From Polaromonas naphthalenivorans CJ2 (GTDB lineage: Bacteria; Pseudomonadota; Gammaproteobacteria; Burkholderiales; Burkholderiaceae_C): a stretch of 64,000 bases of DNA. This document shows, piece by piece, positions 35,649-45,882 of the stretch. The stretch spans positions 79,748 to 143,747 of the forward strand of contig NC_008760.1 of the NCBI RefSeq assembly GCF_000015505.1, given 5' to 3'. A model generated the notes under the pieces. That model did not search any database. It was not told where the DNA came from and saw only the letters and a list, made by a program, of their open reading frames with translations. Numbering within the stretch: position 1 is the first letter of the stretch; each line of letters opens with the position of its first letter. Made by a program: the position numbers and the translations under genes.

Positions 35649-36076
35649 ATGAGCCATCTAGAACACAGCCCGGTCAAGGCGGAACTGGACCGTCTCACCA
35701 TGAAGTTCTTCCATGCTGTGTCTTTCGAGCCCGGCGAAGCGCCTTCGTACGCAAGCATTGCGGCCTTGTTCATCGAACGCGGCTTGCTCATCAAGAACGT
35801 CGGCTCTGCACCCGAGATCTCATCCGTTCAGGAGTTCATTGCGCCACGCGAGGCGCTGGTGAGCTCGGGCACGCTCACGCGGTTTCATGAGTCCGAGATT
35901 CTGGGAATCCACCGTGATTTTCGGCAACGTGGCGCATCGATTCAGTGCCTACGCGAAATCCGGCACATTGAACGCAAAGCCGTTCAAAGCCCGAGGGCTG
36001 GAAGATGAGTGCCATGGCGTGGGACGACGAGAGGCCCGGTCTTTGCGTCGCCGAGTTGACCGAGCATTCAAGATGA
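35649..36076 (+). pseudogene. DUF4440/SnoaL-like protein, frameshifted
   Basis: Reads MSHLEHSPVKAELDRLTMKFFHAVSFEPGEAPSYASIAALFIERGLLI and IAPREALVSSGTLTRFHESEI normally. GGAATCC near 35905 (expected GGATCC) then shifts the frame; the alternative frame gives GNVAHRFSAYAKSGTLNAKPFKARG. A further break joins WKMSAMAWDDERPGL to TGA 36076. Probably a decayed NTF2-fold protein. Confidence 0.7.
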
Positions 36077-36136
36077 ACTCAGCGGCTGCCAGTGAACTGA
36101 ACATAATTCCAGAAAATGCTCAAACTTCTCAGTAAT

Positions 36137-37694
36137 TGTCAATGCTAAGTTCAGATGTCGCATTCCCTGCAAAGTAGAAATGTCGCTTAACTGATCTTGA
36201 TCGAATCAAACTCACACTGTTGTCCCTGTGCAGACTTTCAGGACTGCAAGTTCAAGGTCTTCTGGCGTGAACTGACTTGAGAGCTTCGTGCCCGGTTGAG
36301 CTTTTTGTCGATACGGGGCTTTTCCCTGATTGGTTCGCGAGGGGGTATCTGATTTGTGCCGGTCATCACGCTGGGCCTGCAGGATCTGTACCGCCTGCAA
36401 TACGTGGCTGAGTCGTTTGTTTTCGACGATCGCACTTGTGTCCATCTGCGCCAACCGGTCGTAGCGTTCGTACGCCAGGTTCGCGCCATCGGCCCTCAGT
36501 TCAATCCGGCCGTCGGGGTATTCGAAAACATCGATATAGCGGTGAATCAAGGAACGGTTGACCGGCGTGTCCTTAAGCAGGTAAATCACCCGGTCATGCT
36601 GCAGCGTCAGAGACTGCGAGACCTTTCGCTGAAGCCGCCAGGTAAACAGCAGGTCCAAGTCTTCATCGTCGCGCACGGGCCGGTGCGCATCGAATTGGCT
36701 TTTCGGCGGCTTGGCAAAGCGTGCGTTGAAGTCGGCCATGAAGTGCGGTGCGAACGCGTTGGCGGCCTCGCGCGTGTTGATTCCGCGCAGGCGCAGCTCT
36801 TTGACCAGGCGGTCCTGCAGCGTCAGGTTGGCCCGCTCGACGCGGCCCTTGGCCTGGCTGGAGTTGGCGCACCAGATGTCAATGTTCAGCTCGAAGAGCA
36901 CACGCCCGAACTGGGTGGTTCCGCGGCCAAAGTCGGTTGAGTCGCGCACCGAGCGAAAGATGCTGGCCTTGTCGCTGTAGAACGCCACAGGCTTGCCGTG
37001 CTGCTCAAGGTAGGCGCGTGTGGCTTCGAAGTAGGCAAAGGCCGATTCGGTGGGCACGAAGTGCAGTTGCATCAGCCGGCTGGTGGCGTCATCGATATAC
37101 ACCAGCAGCGTGCAAGGTGCCGAGCGAGACTCGAACCAGGCATGATCACTGCCATCAATCTGGATGAGTTCGCCAACACAGGCGCGGCGGTTGCGCGGCT
37201 GGTAGATTTTGGCTGCGCGCTGTTTGCGCGGCGTCCACAATCCGGCCGCAATCATCAAAGCTCGCACGGTCTCTACGCTGAGCTGGAGCCCATGACATTC
37301 AATGAGCTTCTCACAGGCCAACGTCGGGCCGAAGTCCGGGTAACGCGCCTGGATCAGGCCAAGGGCGCGTTGCGCGACTCCAGGGGCCAATTGGTGGTTG
37401 CTGGGGCGGCCTCGTTTGCGCGAGACCAGCCCTTGGACACCGTCGTGCTTGTAACGCTGAACTAGCCGCTCAAGCTGACGTCGGCTAAGCCCGAGTTGCT
37501 CGGCAGCCTGGCCGACACGCGCCATGCGGTCCACCACAGCCTGGACGGTCTTGAGACGATCGGTTTCGCGCATGGACATGGTAATAGTTGCCGTAGGAGT
37601 TGACATCACTGTTCCTCGAGCCCAGAAACTGGACGAGGCAACAATGCGCCATTTCTATTTGGGACAAATGCGACATTACTATTTAGCGCCTACA
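36137..37694 (-). mobile_element. ISNCY-family element with 5-bp target duplication
   Basis: The ends align as TGTCAATGCTAA...ATGTCGCATT...TAGAAATGTCGC and TGTAGGCGCTAA...ATGTCGCATT...TAGAAATGGCGC. Direct repeats GTAAT flank both (36132-36136 and 37695-37699). The element carries one intact transposase gene. Confidence 0.88.
36212..37606 (-). CDS. ISNCY-family transposase
   Basis: 464 residues: N-terminal HTH (QAVVDRMARVGQAAEQLGLSRRQLERLVQRYK), RGRPSNHQL, and an integrase-like DDE core (ELIQIDGSDHAWFE, LLVYIDDATSRLM, FYSDKASIF, NSSQAKGRVERAN). Motifs are complete. ATG 37606 has GAGG 8 bp upstream. Confidence 0.92.
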   Translation of the reverse strand: MSTPTATITMSMRETDRLKTVQAVVDRMARVGQAAEQLGLSRRQLERLVQRYKHDGVQGLVSRKRGRPSNHQLAPGVAQRALGLIQARYPDFGPTLACEKLIECHGLQLSVETVRALMIAAGLWTPRKQRAAKIYQPRNRRACVGELIQIDGSDHAWFESRSAPCTLLVYIDDATSRLMQLHFVPTESAFAYFEATRAYLEQHGKPVAFYSDKASIFRSVRDSTDFGRGTTQFGRVLFELNIDIWCANSSQAKGRVERANLTLQDRLVKELRLRGINTREAANAFAPHFMADFNARFAKPPKSQFDAHRPVRDDEDLDLLFTWRLQRKVSQSLTLQHDRVIYLLKDTPVNRSLIHRYIDVFEYPDGRIELRADGANLAYERYDRLAQMDTSAIVENKRLSHVLQAVQILQAQRDDRHKSDTPSRTNQGKAPYRQKAQPGTKLSSQFTPEDLELAVLKVCTGTTV

Positions 37695-37731
37695 GTAATA
37701 TATTCCACGACATCTCTTATGTTAAGTATGC

Positions 37732-38163
37732 TTACAATTTATTCTCACTCGGTGCCTGGCTTGATATCGCGCAGGCCTGCCTTTCAAAAAAGTTGCTGGC
37801 GTGGGCACTGCGGCCGTTGACGACTTGCCACAAACTGGACAACGCGTAAGCCGGCAAAAAGAACAGTCCCCACTGCTCGTACTGCCGAACGTGCGCATGT
37901 TCGTGCGCTCGCAGGACGCACAGCGTTGACTGGTCAATTCCCACGATGGCATGGCCCAGCGTCATGGCGCCAAAGCCTACTTGCTCTGGCAGTCTGGCGA
38001 CGATGCGGCCAAGCCAGCCGCCGTGAAACTCGGCCACCCCCGCCACGAAACGCAGCCGGCCGCCCAAGCAGAGCATGACCAGCCCGGCAGCCAGGCCGAG
38101 CAGCGTGTTGGGCGCGGCCCATGCATAGGCAATGAGACGAAACAAAAATCGACGGATGTGCAT
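37732..38163 (-). CDS. Small membrane protein with HEHAH motif
   Basis: 143 residues. N-terminal membrane segment (FRLIAYAWAAPNTLLGLAAGLVMLCLGGRL), then GFGAMTLGHAIVGIDQSTLCVLRAHEHAHVRQYEQWGLFFLPAYALSSLWQVV. The LRAHEHAHVRQYEQWG block, with three closely spaced His and a Glu, resembles a metal-binding or zinc-protease-type motif, but no protease family is recognised. The low-GC tail (SNFFERQ, then SENKL) suggests a 3' end close to the ISNCY insertion but not broken by it. Confidence 0.65.
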   Translation of the reverse strand: MHIRRFLFRLIAYAWAAPNTLLGLAAGLVMLCLGGRLRFVAGVAEFHGGWLGRIVARLPEQVGFGAMTLGHAIVGIDQSTLCVLRAHEHAHVRQYEQWGLFFLPAYALSSLWQVVNGRSAHASNFFERQACAISSQAPSENKL

Positions 38164-38418
38164 TGATGGCCTGACGTGAATGCGCCGTGGACTCTGGCTC
38201 AGTAGCCATTGTCGGCCCGGTCGCACGGTTTCGTGCCTGGTTGAAGGCGAGTTCAGCCAACACAAGGTTGGGTATCCAGCAAAGCCACGCGATAACCGGA
38301 TAGGCATTTTCAAAGGGGATACCCTACACCATGGATGCCCGCATCCAGAGCCTGAGCGTTCCGGCGGCGAATGTAAGCGCGAAGTTGCGCACCATCAAGC
38401 CAGATACCAACTGCCGGC

Positions 38419-41064
38419 TTACGTTAACCGCGCCATGCTTTTTCTGAGGTAAGTTGCCGTAAGACTGGTGCCATTGCGCGCAACGTCCACGGGGGTTCCG
38501 CTTGCAACGATTTTTCCTCCTGCCGTGCCTCCTCCTGGCCCCAAGTCAATCACCCAGTCACACGCGGCTATCACCCTCATATCGTGCTCCACGACAATGA
38601 CGGTGTTGCCGGCGTCAACCAGCCCCTGCAGCTGAGAAAGCAACTTATCGACGTCGGCGGCATGCAGGCCCGTGGTGGGTTCGTCAAGTACATACAGAGC
38701 GTCACCGCGCTGTGCCCGCTGCAATTCAGTGGCAAGCTTCACGCGCTGTGCTTCACCACCCGAGAGCTCGGTCGCCGGCTGGCCCAGACGCAGGTAGCCC
38801 AGGCCGATGTCGCTCAGCAGCTTAAGAGGCTTCGCAATGACGGCTTCATTACAGAAAAACGCTTGTGCGTCTTCAACCGTCATGTGCAGGACATCAGCAA
38901 TATTCTTGCCCCGCAGGGTTACCTGCAGTGTGTCCTCGTTGAACCGCGCGCCATGGCACGCAGGGCACGGTGCGTACACGCTGGGCATGAAAAGAAGCTC
39001 GACCGATACAAACCCTTCGCCCTCGCAGGTTTCGCAGCGTCCTTTGGCCACATTGAACGAAAAGCGTCCCACATCGAAGTCATGCGACCGCGCGGCAGGG
39101 GTGTCCGCGAAAAGCTTTCTGACATGATTGAACAGTCCCGTGTAGGTGGCCAAGTTGGAGCGAGGCGTGCGGCCAATGGGCTTTTGGTCAACATGCACGA
39201 GTCGTTTGATGCCCTCCATTCCGCTCGCGATGCGGCCGCTGGCGCGAGGCAGTGCAAAGTCTTGCAGCGCGTCGAGTTCTTCCTCGGCATGCGGGGTTTC
39301 GCTTCCCAGGCTCTCCCGTACCAGCTGAACCAGCGCCTGGGTCACAAGGCTGGACTTTCCCGACCCGGACACGCCCGTTACGGCAGACATCGCTTTCAAG
39401 GGAAACCGTGCATCGATGCCAGCCAGGTTGTTCATCGAAACGGCGCTCAGCGCCAGCCAGTCCGTTGGGGTCCGGGGCGTGCGCTGCAGCTCATTCTCTC
39501 GGCCGAACAGATACCTTGCGGTCTGGGAGTTGTGCACCTGCTCAAACCCTGCTGGGGGTCCGCTGTACAGCACTTCACCGCCACCTTCTCCCGCTGCCGG
39601 ACCGACGTCGACCAACCAGTCCGCGCAGCGCATCATGTCCAGGTCATGCTCGACAACGAAGACTGAATTGCCCGAACGCTTCAACTGCTCAAACGCCTCC
39701 ATCATCGCTTCGTTGTCCGCAGGGTGCAGCCCTGCGGATGGCTCATCCAGCACGTAAATCACCCCGAACAGGTTGGAGCGGATTTGGGTCGCGAGGCGAA
39801 GGCGCTGCAATTCTCCGGGCGAGAGCGTCGGGGTCGCCCGGTCGATAGACAGGTATCCCAGGCCAAGGCGTTGGAGCGATGTGATGCGCGCCATCAGGTC
39901 GCTCGCCATGCGCTGGGCTGCCATGCGCTTTTCCGGTGACAGGTTGACCGTGCGCCGCACGTCGCTGGCCCCAGCATGTGACGAGCCACCGGCACCCACC
40001 CGACGGGCCGTGTCTTTTCGTGCTTCCTCCCGGCTCAAGTTTGCTGGGACCTGTACTTCGGGGATGTCAAATATGCCGCTGGCTGCCGGGGCAAGAATCA
40101 AGGCCAGGCGGTCGAGGGACAACTGCGACAACTCGCCAATGTCCAGCCCCGCGAAAGTGACCGAAAGGGATTCGCGCTTGAGGCGCTTGCCGTGACAGAG
40201 GGGGCACGCACTGCCGACCATGAAACCTGAGACCCGCTTTTTCATCAATGCGCTGTGTGTGGTGGCAAAGGTGTGCAGTACGTGTTTTCGAGCGCCGATG
40301 AATGTTCCCTGGTAGCTGGGTTCGGCGTTGCGGCGCAGGGCTGCGCGCGTCTGCTCTGGGGTCAATCCCGCATAGACGGGTACGGTGGGCTGCTCGTCCG
40401 TAAACAGTATCCATTCCCGGTCCTTGGCAGGCAGGTCTCGCCAGGGCGTGTCGACGTCAAAACCGAGTGAAACCAGAATGTCGCGCAAGTTCTGGCCTTG
40501 CCAGGCCGTCGGCCATGCGGCCACCGCACGCTCGCGAATGGTCAAGGAATCGTCGGGCACCATGGTCTTTTCATTGACATCAAAGACCCGGCCCAGGCCG
40601 TGACACTGCGGACACGCCCCTTGCACCGTGTTGGGCGAAAAGTCTTCTGCGTAAAGCATGGGCTGGCTTGGCGGATACGTTCCCGCCCTTGAAAAAAGCA
40701 TCCGCACGCTGCTGGAAATGGTCGTCACGCTTCCCACCGACGAGCGGGCGTTGGCAGTTCCGCGCTGCTGCTGCAGTGCGACGGCGGGAGGCAGTCCCTC
40801 TATCGAATCCACGTCGGGAACGCCGACTTGGTCGATGAGGCGCCGAGCATACGGAGAGACGGATTCAAAGTATCGGCGCTGCGCCTCAGCGTACAGGGTA
40901 CCGAACGCAAGCGAGGATTTTCCTGAACCGGAAACGCCTGTGAACACCACCAGTGCGTCGCGAGGAATATCGACATCAACGTTTTTCAGGTTGTGCTCGC
41001 GCGCACCCCGGACTCGGACCATGCCCTGGCGAGCGCTTTCATTGTTCAGTAAGCTGTTATTCAT
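38419..41064 (-). CDS. uvrA: Class II UvrA-like ABC ATPase
   Basis: 881 residues. Two nucleotide-binding domains, each with Walker [11 protein letters not shown] and Walker B ([26 protein letters not shown]). Signatures are [11 protein letters not shown] and [11 protein letters not shown]. Zinc modules are [16 protein letters not shown] and CETCEGEG...CPACHGAR. The sequence is shorter than canonical UvrA (about 940) in the region that contacts UvrB, the mark of UvrA2-type paralogues linked in other bacteria to DNA-damage or drug tolerance (DrrC/UvrA2). No UvrB is nearby. Intact; start ATG 41064. Confidence 0.88.
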   Translation of the reverse strand: MNNSLLNNESARQGMVRVRGAREHNLKNVDVDIPRDALVVFTGVSGSGKSSLAFGTLYAEAQRRYFESVSPYARRLIDQVGVPDVDSIEGLPPAVALQQQRGTANARSSVGSVTTISSSVRMLFSRAGTYPPSQPMLYAEDFSPNTVQGACPQCHGLGRVFDVNEKTMVPDDSLTIRERAVAAWPTAWQGQNLRDILVSLGFDVDTPWRDLPAKDREWILFTDEQPTVPVYAGLTPEQTRAALRRNAEPSYQGTFIGARKHVLHTFATTHSALMKKRVSGFMVGSACPLCHGKRLKRESLSVTFAGLDIGELSQLSLDRLALILAPAASGIFDIPEVQVPANLSREEARKDTARRVGAGGSSHAGASDVRRTVNLSPEKRMAAQRMASDLMARITSLQRLGLGYLSIDRATPTLSPGELQRLRLATQIRSNLFGVIYVLDEPSAGLHPADNEAMMEAFEQLKRSGNSVFVVEHDLDMMRCADWLVDVGPAAGEGGGEVLYSGPPAGFEQVHNSQTARYLFGRENELQRTPRTPTDWLALSAVSMNNLAGIDARFPLKAMSAVTGVSGSGKSSLVTQALVQLVRESLGSETPHAEEELDALQDFALPRASGRIASGMEGIKRLVHVDQKPIGRTPRSNLATYTGLFNHVRKLFADTPAARSHDFDVGRFSFNVAKGRCETCEGEGFVSVELLFMPSVYAPCPACHGARFNEDTLQVTLRGKNIADVLHMTVEDAQAFFCNEAVIAKPLKLLSDIGLGYLRLGQPATELSGGEAQRVKLATELQRAQRGDALYVLDEPTTGLHAADVDKLLSQLQGLVDAGNTVIVVEHDMRVIAACDWVIDLGPGGGTAGGKIVASGTPVDVARNGTSLTATYLRKSMARLT

Positions 41065-41431
41065 TCGTTGTAATTTCTGCTGCAGTCACCGTTCGTCCCG
41101 AGTGGCAAAAGGCGGTCGGGATTACGGCAAATGGTTTCCCACTTCGCAGGCATAGTGAAACTGATGTGAGAACTCTCATGACCGCTCAGTTTGCCTTGGT
41201 CGCCTGTAGCTTGCCGACTTCCCTGCGGCGGCGTTCGGTGAGATAAAAGTAATTGCTGATGATGTTTGGGTCTGTTCCTAAATGCAGCAGGCAAGAGCCA
41301 GTCATCTTTGCAGGCAATATCCGACAAACAAGCGCATAGGGGCGCCGATGAACCAAAATCTGGCCAGAGCGTTCGGCAGCGTCAGGGCAGTACAAGGCTT
41401 CCAGGGCAGCAATGGCCGCCTGCGCAGGCTC
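41065..41431. other. No supported gene
   Basis: 367 bp. Minus-strand text around 41190-41395 (LTERRRREVGKLQATKAN) hints at an old transposase remnant, but I cannot support it. Confidence 0.35.
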
Positions 41432-42337
41432 CTACATCAAGACTTCTGCCGGCGCACTTATTGGCTGGCCTCGTCGCGCCGTCCATGAACTGCCGGCGGC
41501 GGCAAGCATGATGAAAACAATGGCCAGCCACTGCACTGCAGCCAGGTGCTCATCAAGCATCAGCAAGCCCAGCAGCGCAGCGACCGCCGGCTCCATGCTG
41601 GTCATGATGCCAAACGCTTCCTGCGGCAAGCGCTTCAAGGCCATCATCTCCAGGGAAATGGGAATGGCGCTGGAGATGGCAGCCACGGCCAGGCCAAACA
41701 GCAGGATGCGGGGGTCCAGCAGGGCACTGCCCGCATGCCAGACACCGAACGGCACCACGGTGAGAGCCGCCACGGTCAATCCCAACGCCACAGAATGGCC
41801 AGCGTGCAGGTGGCTCAAGCGCTTGCCAAAAACGATGTAAGCGCCCCAGCACACTGCGGCTGCCAGTGCGTACATCACGCCTTCGGGGTCCAGGCTGGCA
41901 ACGCTATGGCCCAAGGGCAGCAGCAGACCCAGCCCCATCACGGCCAGCGCCAGCCACAAAAAATCTATCGGCTTGCGCGAATACATCATGGCCACCGCCA
42001 GGGGTCCGGAGAACTCGATGGCGACTGCCACGCCGAACGGAATGGTGCGCAGCGACATGTAGAAAAGAAGGTTCATGAAGCCCAGCGCAACGCCATACTT
42101 CAGGATGGCCACCGCATCGGCGCGTAATAGGGGCCAGCGCCAGGGCCGCCACAACGCCAGCAGCAGCAAGGCTGAAAACCCAACGCGCAAGGCGGTCGTG
42201 CCCAGGGAGCCTACCTGCGGAAAAAGCTGCTTGGCAAAGGAGGTGCCAATGCCCAGCGCGGTCACGGAGCCGAGCACGGCAAGAATGGGTAAAAGGTTTG
42301 CAAGTCGGCGAGAAGTCATCCTTCGAACATAACCCAT
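41432..42337 (-). CDS. EamA/RhtA-type transporter
   Basis: About 301 residues with ten predicted membrane helices in two EamA repeats: ALRVGFSALLLLALWRPWRW, NLLFYMSLRTIPFGVAVAIEFSGPLAVAM and, in the second half, EAFGIMTSMEPAVAALLGLLMLDEHLAAVQWLAIVFIMLA. Similar to RhtA threonine/homoserine exporters of the DMT superfamily; substrate unknown. The start could also be 42319 (MTSRRLANLL). Intact. Confidence 0.85.
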   Translation of the reverse strand: MGYVRRMTSRRLANLLPILAVLGSVTALGIGTSFAKQLFPQVGSLGTTALRVGFSALLLLALWRPWRWPLLRADAVAILKYGVALGFMNLLFYMSLRTIPFGVAVAIEFSGPLAVAMMYSRKPIDFLWLALAVMGLGLLLPLGHSVASLDPEGVMYALAAAVCWGAYIVFGKRLSHLHAGHSVALGLTVAALTVVPFGVWHAGSALLDPRILLFGLAVAAISSAIPISLEMMALKRLPQEAFGIMTSMEPAVAALLGLLMLDEHLAAVQWLAIVFIMLAAAGSSWTARRGQPISAPAEVLM

Positions 42338-42900
42338 GCCGTCGCGGGCACTTTCCAGACAGAGGTTGATTGACGCCTGTGTTGCGAACACCAGAAATTC
42401 AACCACTATTGACTTGGACAGCGGAAGAACAAAGCGGCGCTAGTGCTTGCTAGCTTGGCTGGTCGGAACCCCCGTAGCTTGCGTCAGCAGGGGTGAGGAA
42501 ACCGTTATCTGGGCCACGATGTTGTCGCCAGCGTTGGCCTTGAAAAACGAATACGGGTTTCTGTTGACAGTGCCCATGAGCCTCCAATGGCCGCGCAAAT
42601 TTTGACGAGCCATGGGCGGGTAATTTTTGAACGCAACTCAACCGCGGCTGGATTCAAGACAGCGGCGGTGTGCAGCCAAACAGGTTCCTGTTCGCGCGGT
42701 ATGCGCTTGGCGTGTAGTCATCACGCAAGCCGCGTTGCCCAGGATGGCGATGGTTGAGAGAACCCTCGCCATTGGTTCCAACAGTTTTAGTCAACGCCTC
42801 AGCCTGAGGAGACAAAACATTCGCTCCCTGCGTGACCAGCAGGAGGATGGCGCGCAGCAGGGCTCTAGCGGGTGGCCACCGGCTCCATGGCCACCTTGGA
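42338..42900. other. Gap, probably remnant of lost genes
   Basis: 563 bp between the EamA gene and the lipocalin fragment with no gene I can identify. Confidence 0.35.
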
Positions 42901-43087
42901 TCAGTCCGGCTGCAGGGTCTTTTCCAGGCGCTGGAGGTCAAAGCCCTGGCGCGACAGCCGTGCCAGCAAGGCTTCGTAGGCAACAGGGTCAACTTTTGGG
43001 CTTCTGGACAAAATCCACAGGTACTCGCGCTTGGGCTCACTGACGGCCACGAGTTGGTAAGCCGGGTCCAGGTCGATGACCCAGTAG
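42901..43087 (-). pseudogene. Lipocalin (Blc-like) C-terminal fragment
   Basis: 62 codons ending TGA 42901: WVIDLDPAYQLVAVSEPKREYLWILSRSPKVD, then YEALLARLSRQGFDLQRLEKTLQPD, the last strands and helix of a bacterial outer-membrane lipocalin. Its 5' part is missing: the frame ends at the IS701 terminus at 43088. The rest of the gene is not seen after the element. Confidence 0.8.
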
Positions 43088-44522
43088 CACTACTCTGCCA
43101 GGTAAAAGCGTAGACTTTCTGAATATGGCTGTCTGGAGGGCTCTCCATGGATACCACGATTTCTACCGGGACCGAGTGGCACGAGGATTTTCAAGAATGG
43201 CTCCAGCCGTTCCTGGCCGTTTTCAGGCGTTCCGAGCAGCGCTGCTGGGCACCGCTGTATCTGCAGGGACTCCTGGGAGCGGGAGCGCGCAAGAGCGTCG
43301 AACCCATGGCCGAACGCGTGTGCCCCGGACAGACGCAGCAACTCCACCACTTCGTTTCGACGTCGCCGTGGTCGACTGCCCCGTTGGAGCAGGTGCTTCG
43401 CAAGACGGCTGATGCCTTGGTAGGCGGCAAAGACGCCGCACTGATCGTGGACGACACGGCGCTTCCCAAGCAGGGCAAGCACTCGGTGGGGGTCAAGCGC
43501 CAGCACTGCGGCGTGCTCGGCAAGCAGGCCAACTGCCAGGTGCTGGTATCGCTTACCCTGGCGCGCAAGGAGGTGCCCGTACCGATCGCCCTGCGGCTGT
43601 ACCTGCCCGAAGACTGGGCGCAAGACCAGACGCGTCGCGCAGCCGCCAAGGTGCCCGAGTCGCTCGGGTTCGAGACCAAGGGCGACATCGCGCTGGCTCA
43701 GATCGATGCCACGCTGGCCGATGGCGTGCGCTTTGGCATGGTGCTGGCCGATGCGGGCTATGGCAGTTCGGCAGGCTTTCGCGCTGGGCTTACGCAGCGA
43801 GGGCTACGATGGGCAGTGGGCGTGCAGCCCACGCAGAAGGTCTATCCAGCTGATGTGCGGCTCGATGTGCCGGCCGATCCCCCGGTGGGGCGCCCCGCCA
43901 AGCATCCAAGACCTTCAGTACCGAGCGTGTCAGTGGTGCAGATGATTGAAACATTGGGTTCCAAGGCCCTGCGGCGCTGTTCCTGGCGCGGCGGCACCAA
44001 AGGCATGCTCAGCGCGCGCTTTGCTGCTGTGCGGGTGTGCGTTGCTGACGGCGCGCTGGTATCGCATTGGCAGCATCTTCCGGGCCAGGCCGCATGGCTG
44101 GTGTGCGAAGTGCGCTCCAGTGGCGAGCGCAAGTATTACTTCACTAACCACCCGGCTGACACGCCGCGCATAACGCTGGTGCGCGCGATCAAGGCCCGCT
44201 GGGCATGCGAACAGGCGCTCTAGCCAACTCAAGGACGAACTTGGCCTGGACCATTACGAGGGCAGATCCTGGCTGGGACTGCACCATCACGCGCTGCTGA
44301 GCATGATCGCATTTGGCTATTTGCAGCACCGACGCCTGGCGAGTGCTTTACAGGCGGGGAAAAAAACCGGCATCCAATGCACCGGGTCCCCCGCCACAGC
44401 CGTCATTGCCGGCGGTACGCCGCGCCATCATCGCCATGCTTCATCCCGTGATTTACGTTCGGTGCCCTCACTGCAGCGCCACGATAGACCTGCGTCGGCG
44501 TGAGTGACATGGCAGAGTAGTG
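43088..44522 (+). mobile_element. IS701-type element, left copy
   Basis: Ends CACTACTCTGCCAGGT (43088) and the complement of CACTACTCTGCCATGT (ending 44522). It contains one transposase gene with a late frameshift. A second copy in the same orientation starts at 53162. Confidence 0.82.
43147..44506 (+). pseudogene. IS701-family transposase, frameshifted near the end
   Basis: MDTTISTGTEWHEDFQEWLQPFLAVFRRSEQRCWAPLYLQGL, ALIVDDTALPKQGKHSVGVKRQ (first catalytic Asp), FGMVLADAGYGSSAGFR and the [27 protein letters not shown] region are intact. A TAG at 44221-44223 ends the frame; the next frame continues [38 protein letters not shown]. The catalytic Glu region therefore lies after the break, and activity is doubtful. 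Confidence 0.82.
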
Positions 44523-45718
44523 TTAACTGCTTTTACTGTTCCACTGCACCTCAGACCCCTTCATCCACCGCTTCGGATCCAGCCTGAACGAGCATGTGCA
44601 TTTCCATGTGTGCGTGGTCGATGGGGTGTTTGAGGAGGTGGCGGGCGATGCCGATGCCGATGCCGATGCCGATGCCGATGTCGATGACAAAGCATCCTCG
44701 CCGGGCGTGATCTTCCACCCAGCCAGCGGGATTGATGCGCCGGCCGTGGCCCAGGTGCAGGCTGATTTGCGCCGTCGCATCCTGCGCGCCTTTGTCGGCC
44801 GGGGCCTGCTGGAGAGTTGTGAGGCCAAAGACATGCTGGCCTACCAGCACAGCGGCTTCTCGGTCGACGCCGGTGTGTGCATTGAGGCGCACGCCCGCGC
44901 AGCACTGGAGCGGCTGCTCAGCTTCCCAACCCCGCGCGCGGCAGGCGTTCATGAAGAAACTATTACTTTCCGTTATGAAGCGCGGGCTTTATATTTTGTT
45001 TCTTGTGAGGTATTGCGCCCGGCCACCCTTGGCCATGGACCACCTGCGCAAAGAGGGCGCCGCCCTGGTGTACCGCTGCGCCAAACAACACAGCGAGCCT
45101 ACGGGCGACAAGCGCGGCGCCAAGGTGGACGAACTGACGCTCACGCCGCTGGAGCTGATCGCCCGCATCGCCGCCCTGGTGCCACCACCACGCACCCACC
45201 GCCATCGCTATTTTGGCGTGCTGGCTCCGAACTCGCCACTGAGGGCAAGCGTGACGGCTTTTGCTACACCGGCGCATCCGGCCACGCAGGCCGAGCCAGC
45301 CGCCACGGGCGAGGGCAAGGGCGCGCCTGGTGTGGTGCCACTGGGCAATGCAGCCCCAACCCAGCCCGAGCCTGCCCAGCCGATAACACCCAAGCGCTCA
45401 CCGGCGCACTACCTGTGGGCAATGTTGATTGCCAGAATCTACGAGGTTTTCCCGCTGCTGTGTCCGATGTGCGGCGGGCAGATGCGCCTGATCGCCTTCA
45501 TCACCGAGGGCACACAGGTCAGGAAGATCCTCGATCACATCGGCGTGGAATCCGAGCCCCCGCACATCGCCTCGGCACGCGGGCCGCCGCTGTGGGAGGA
45601 CTGTGGTGATGCGCAGATGGATGACGGGGCGCAAGTCGAGCCGGACTGGGGAGCCGACTGGGATGGGGCAGCGCAACCCGCACCGGACTTTGATGTCGAT
45701 CAGCGCGTCAACTGGTGA
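44523..45718 (+). pseudogene. IS91-type transposase remnant
   Basis: Begins FIHRFGSSLNEHVHFHVCVVDGVFE and continues FHPASGIDAPAVAQVQADLRRRILRAFVGRGLLESCEAKDMLAYQHSGFSVDAG, the Y2-transposase/IS91 family. The N-terminal half is absent. The frame is broken near 44925-45005 by AT-rich extra DNA, then resumes RYCARPPLAMDHLRKEGAALVYRCAKQHSEP, PPPRTHRHRYFGVLAPNSPLR and MCGGQMRLIAFITEGTQ to TGA 45718. An Asp-Ala repeat run is expanded at 44647-44688. Confidence 0.8.
44647..44688 (+). repeat. GATGCC hexamer repeat
   Basis: Five GATGCC units, then GATGTC and GATGAC, encoding an Asp-Ala run in the IS91 transposase remnant. Other family members (from memory) have no such run. Confidence 0.85.
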
Positions 45719-45882
45719 CAGGTCAAAGCGGCGTTTCAGACTCGCTGCGGGCTAGGCCTGCGTTCGTTGCCGAGCGCAGACTGTTTGGCGCGCAGGGGTG
45801 TCGCCAATCACGTGGTTCAGCGGCTCAAACCTCAGGGTGCGGGGGCGTTTTGGCACGCCCGACCCGTGCCATACTTGGGCTT

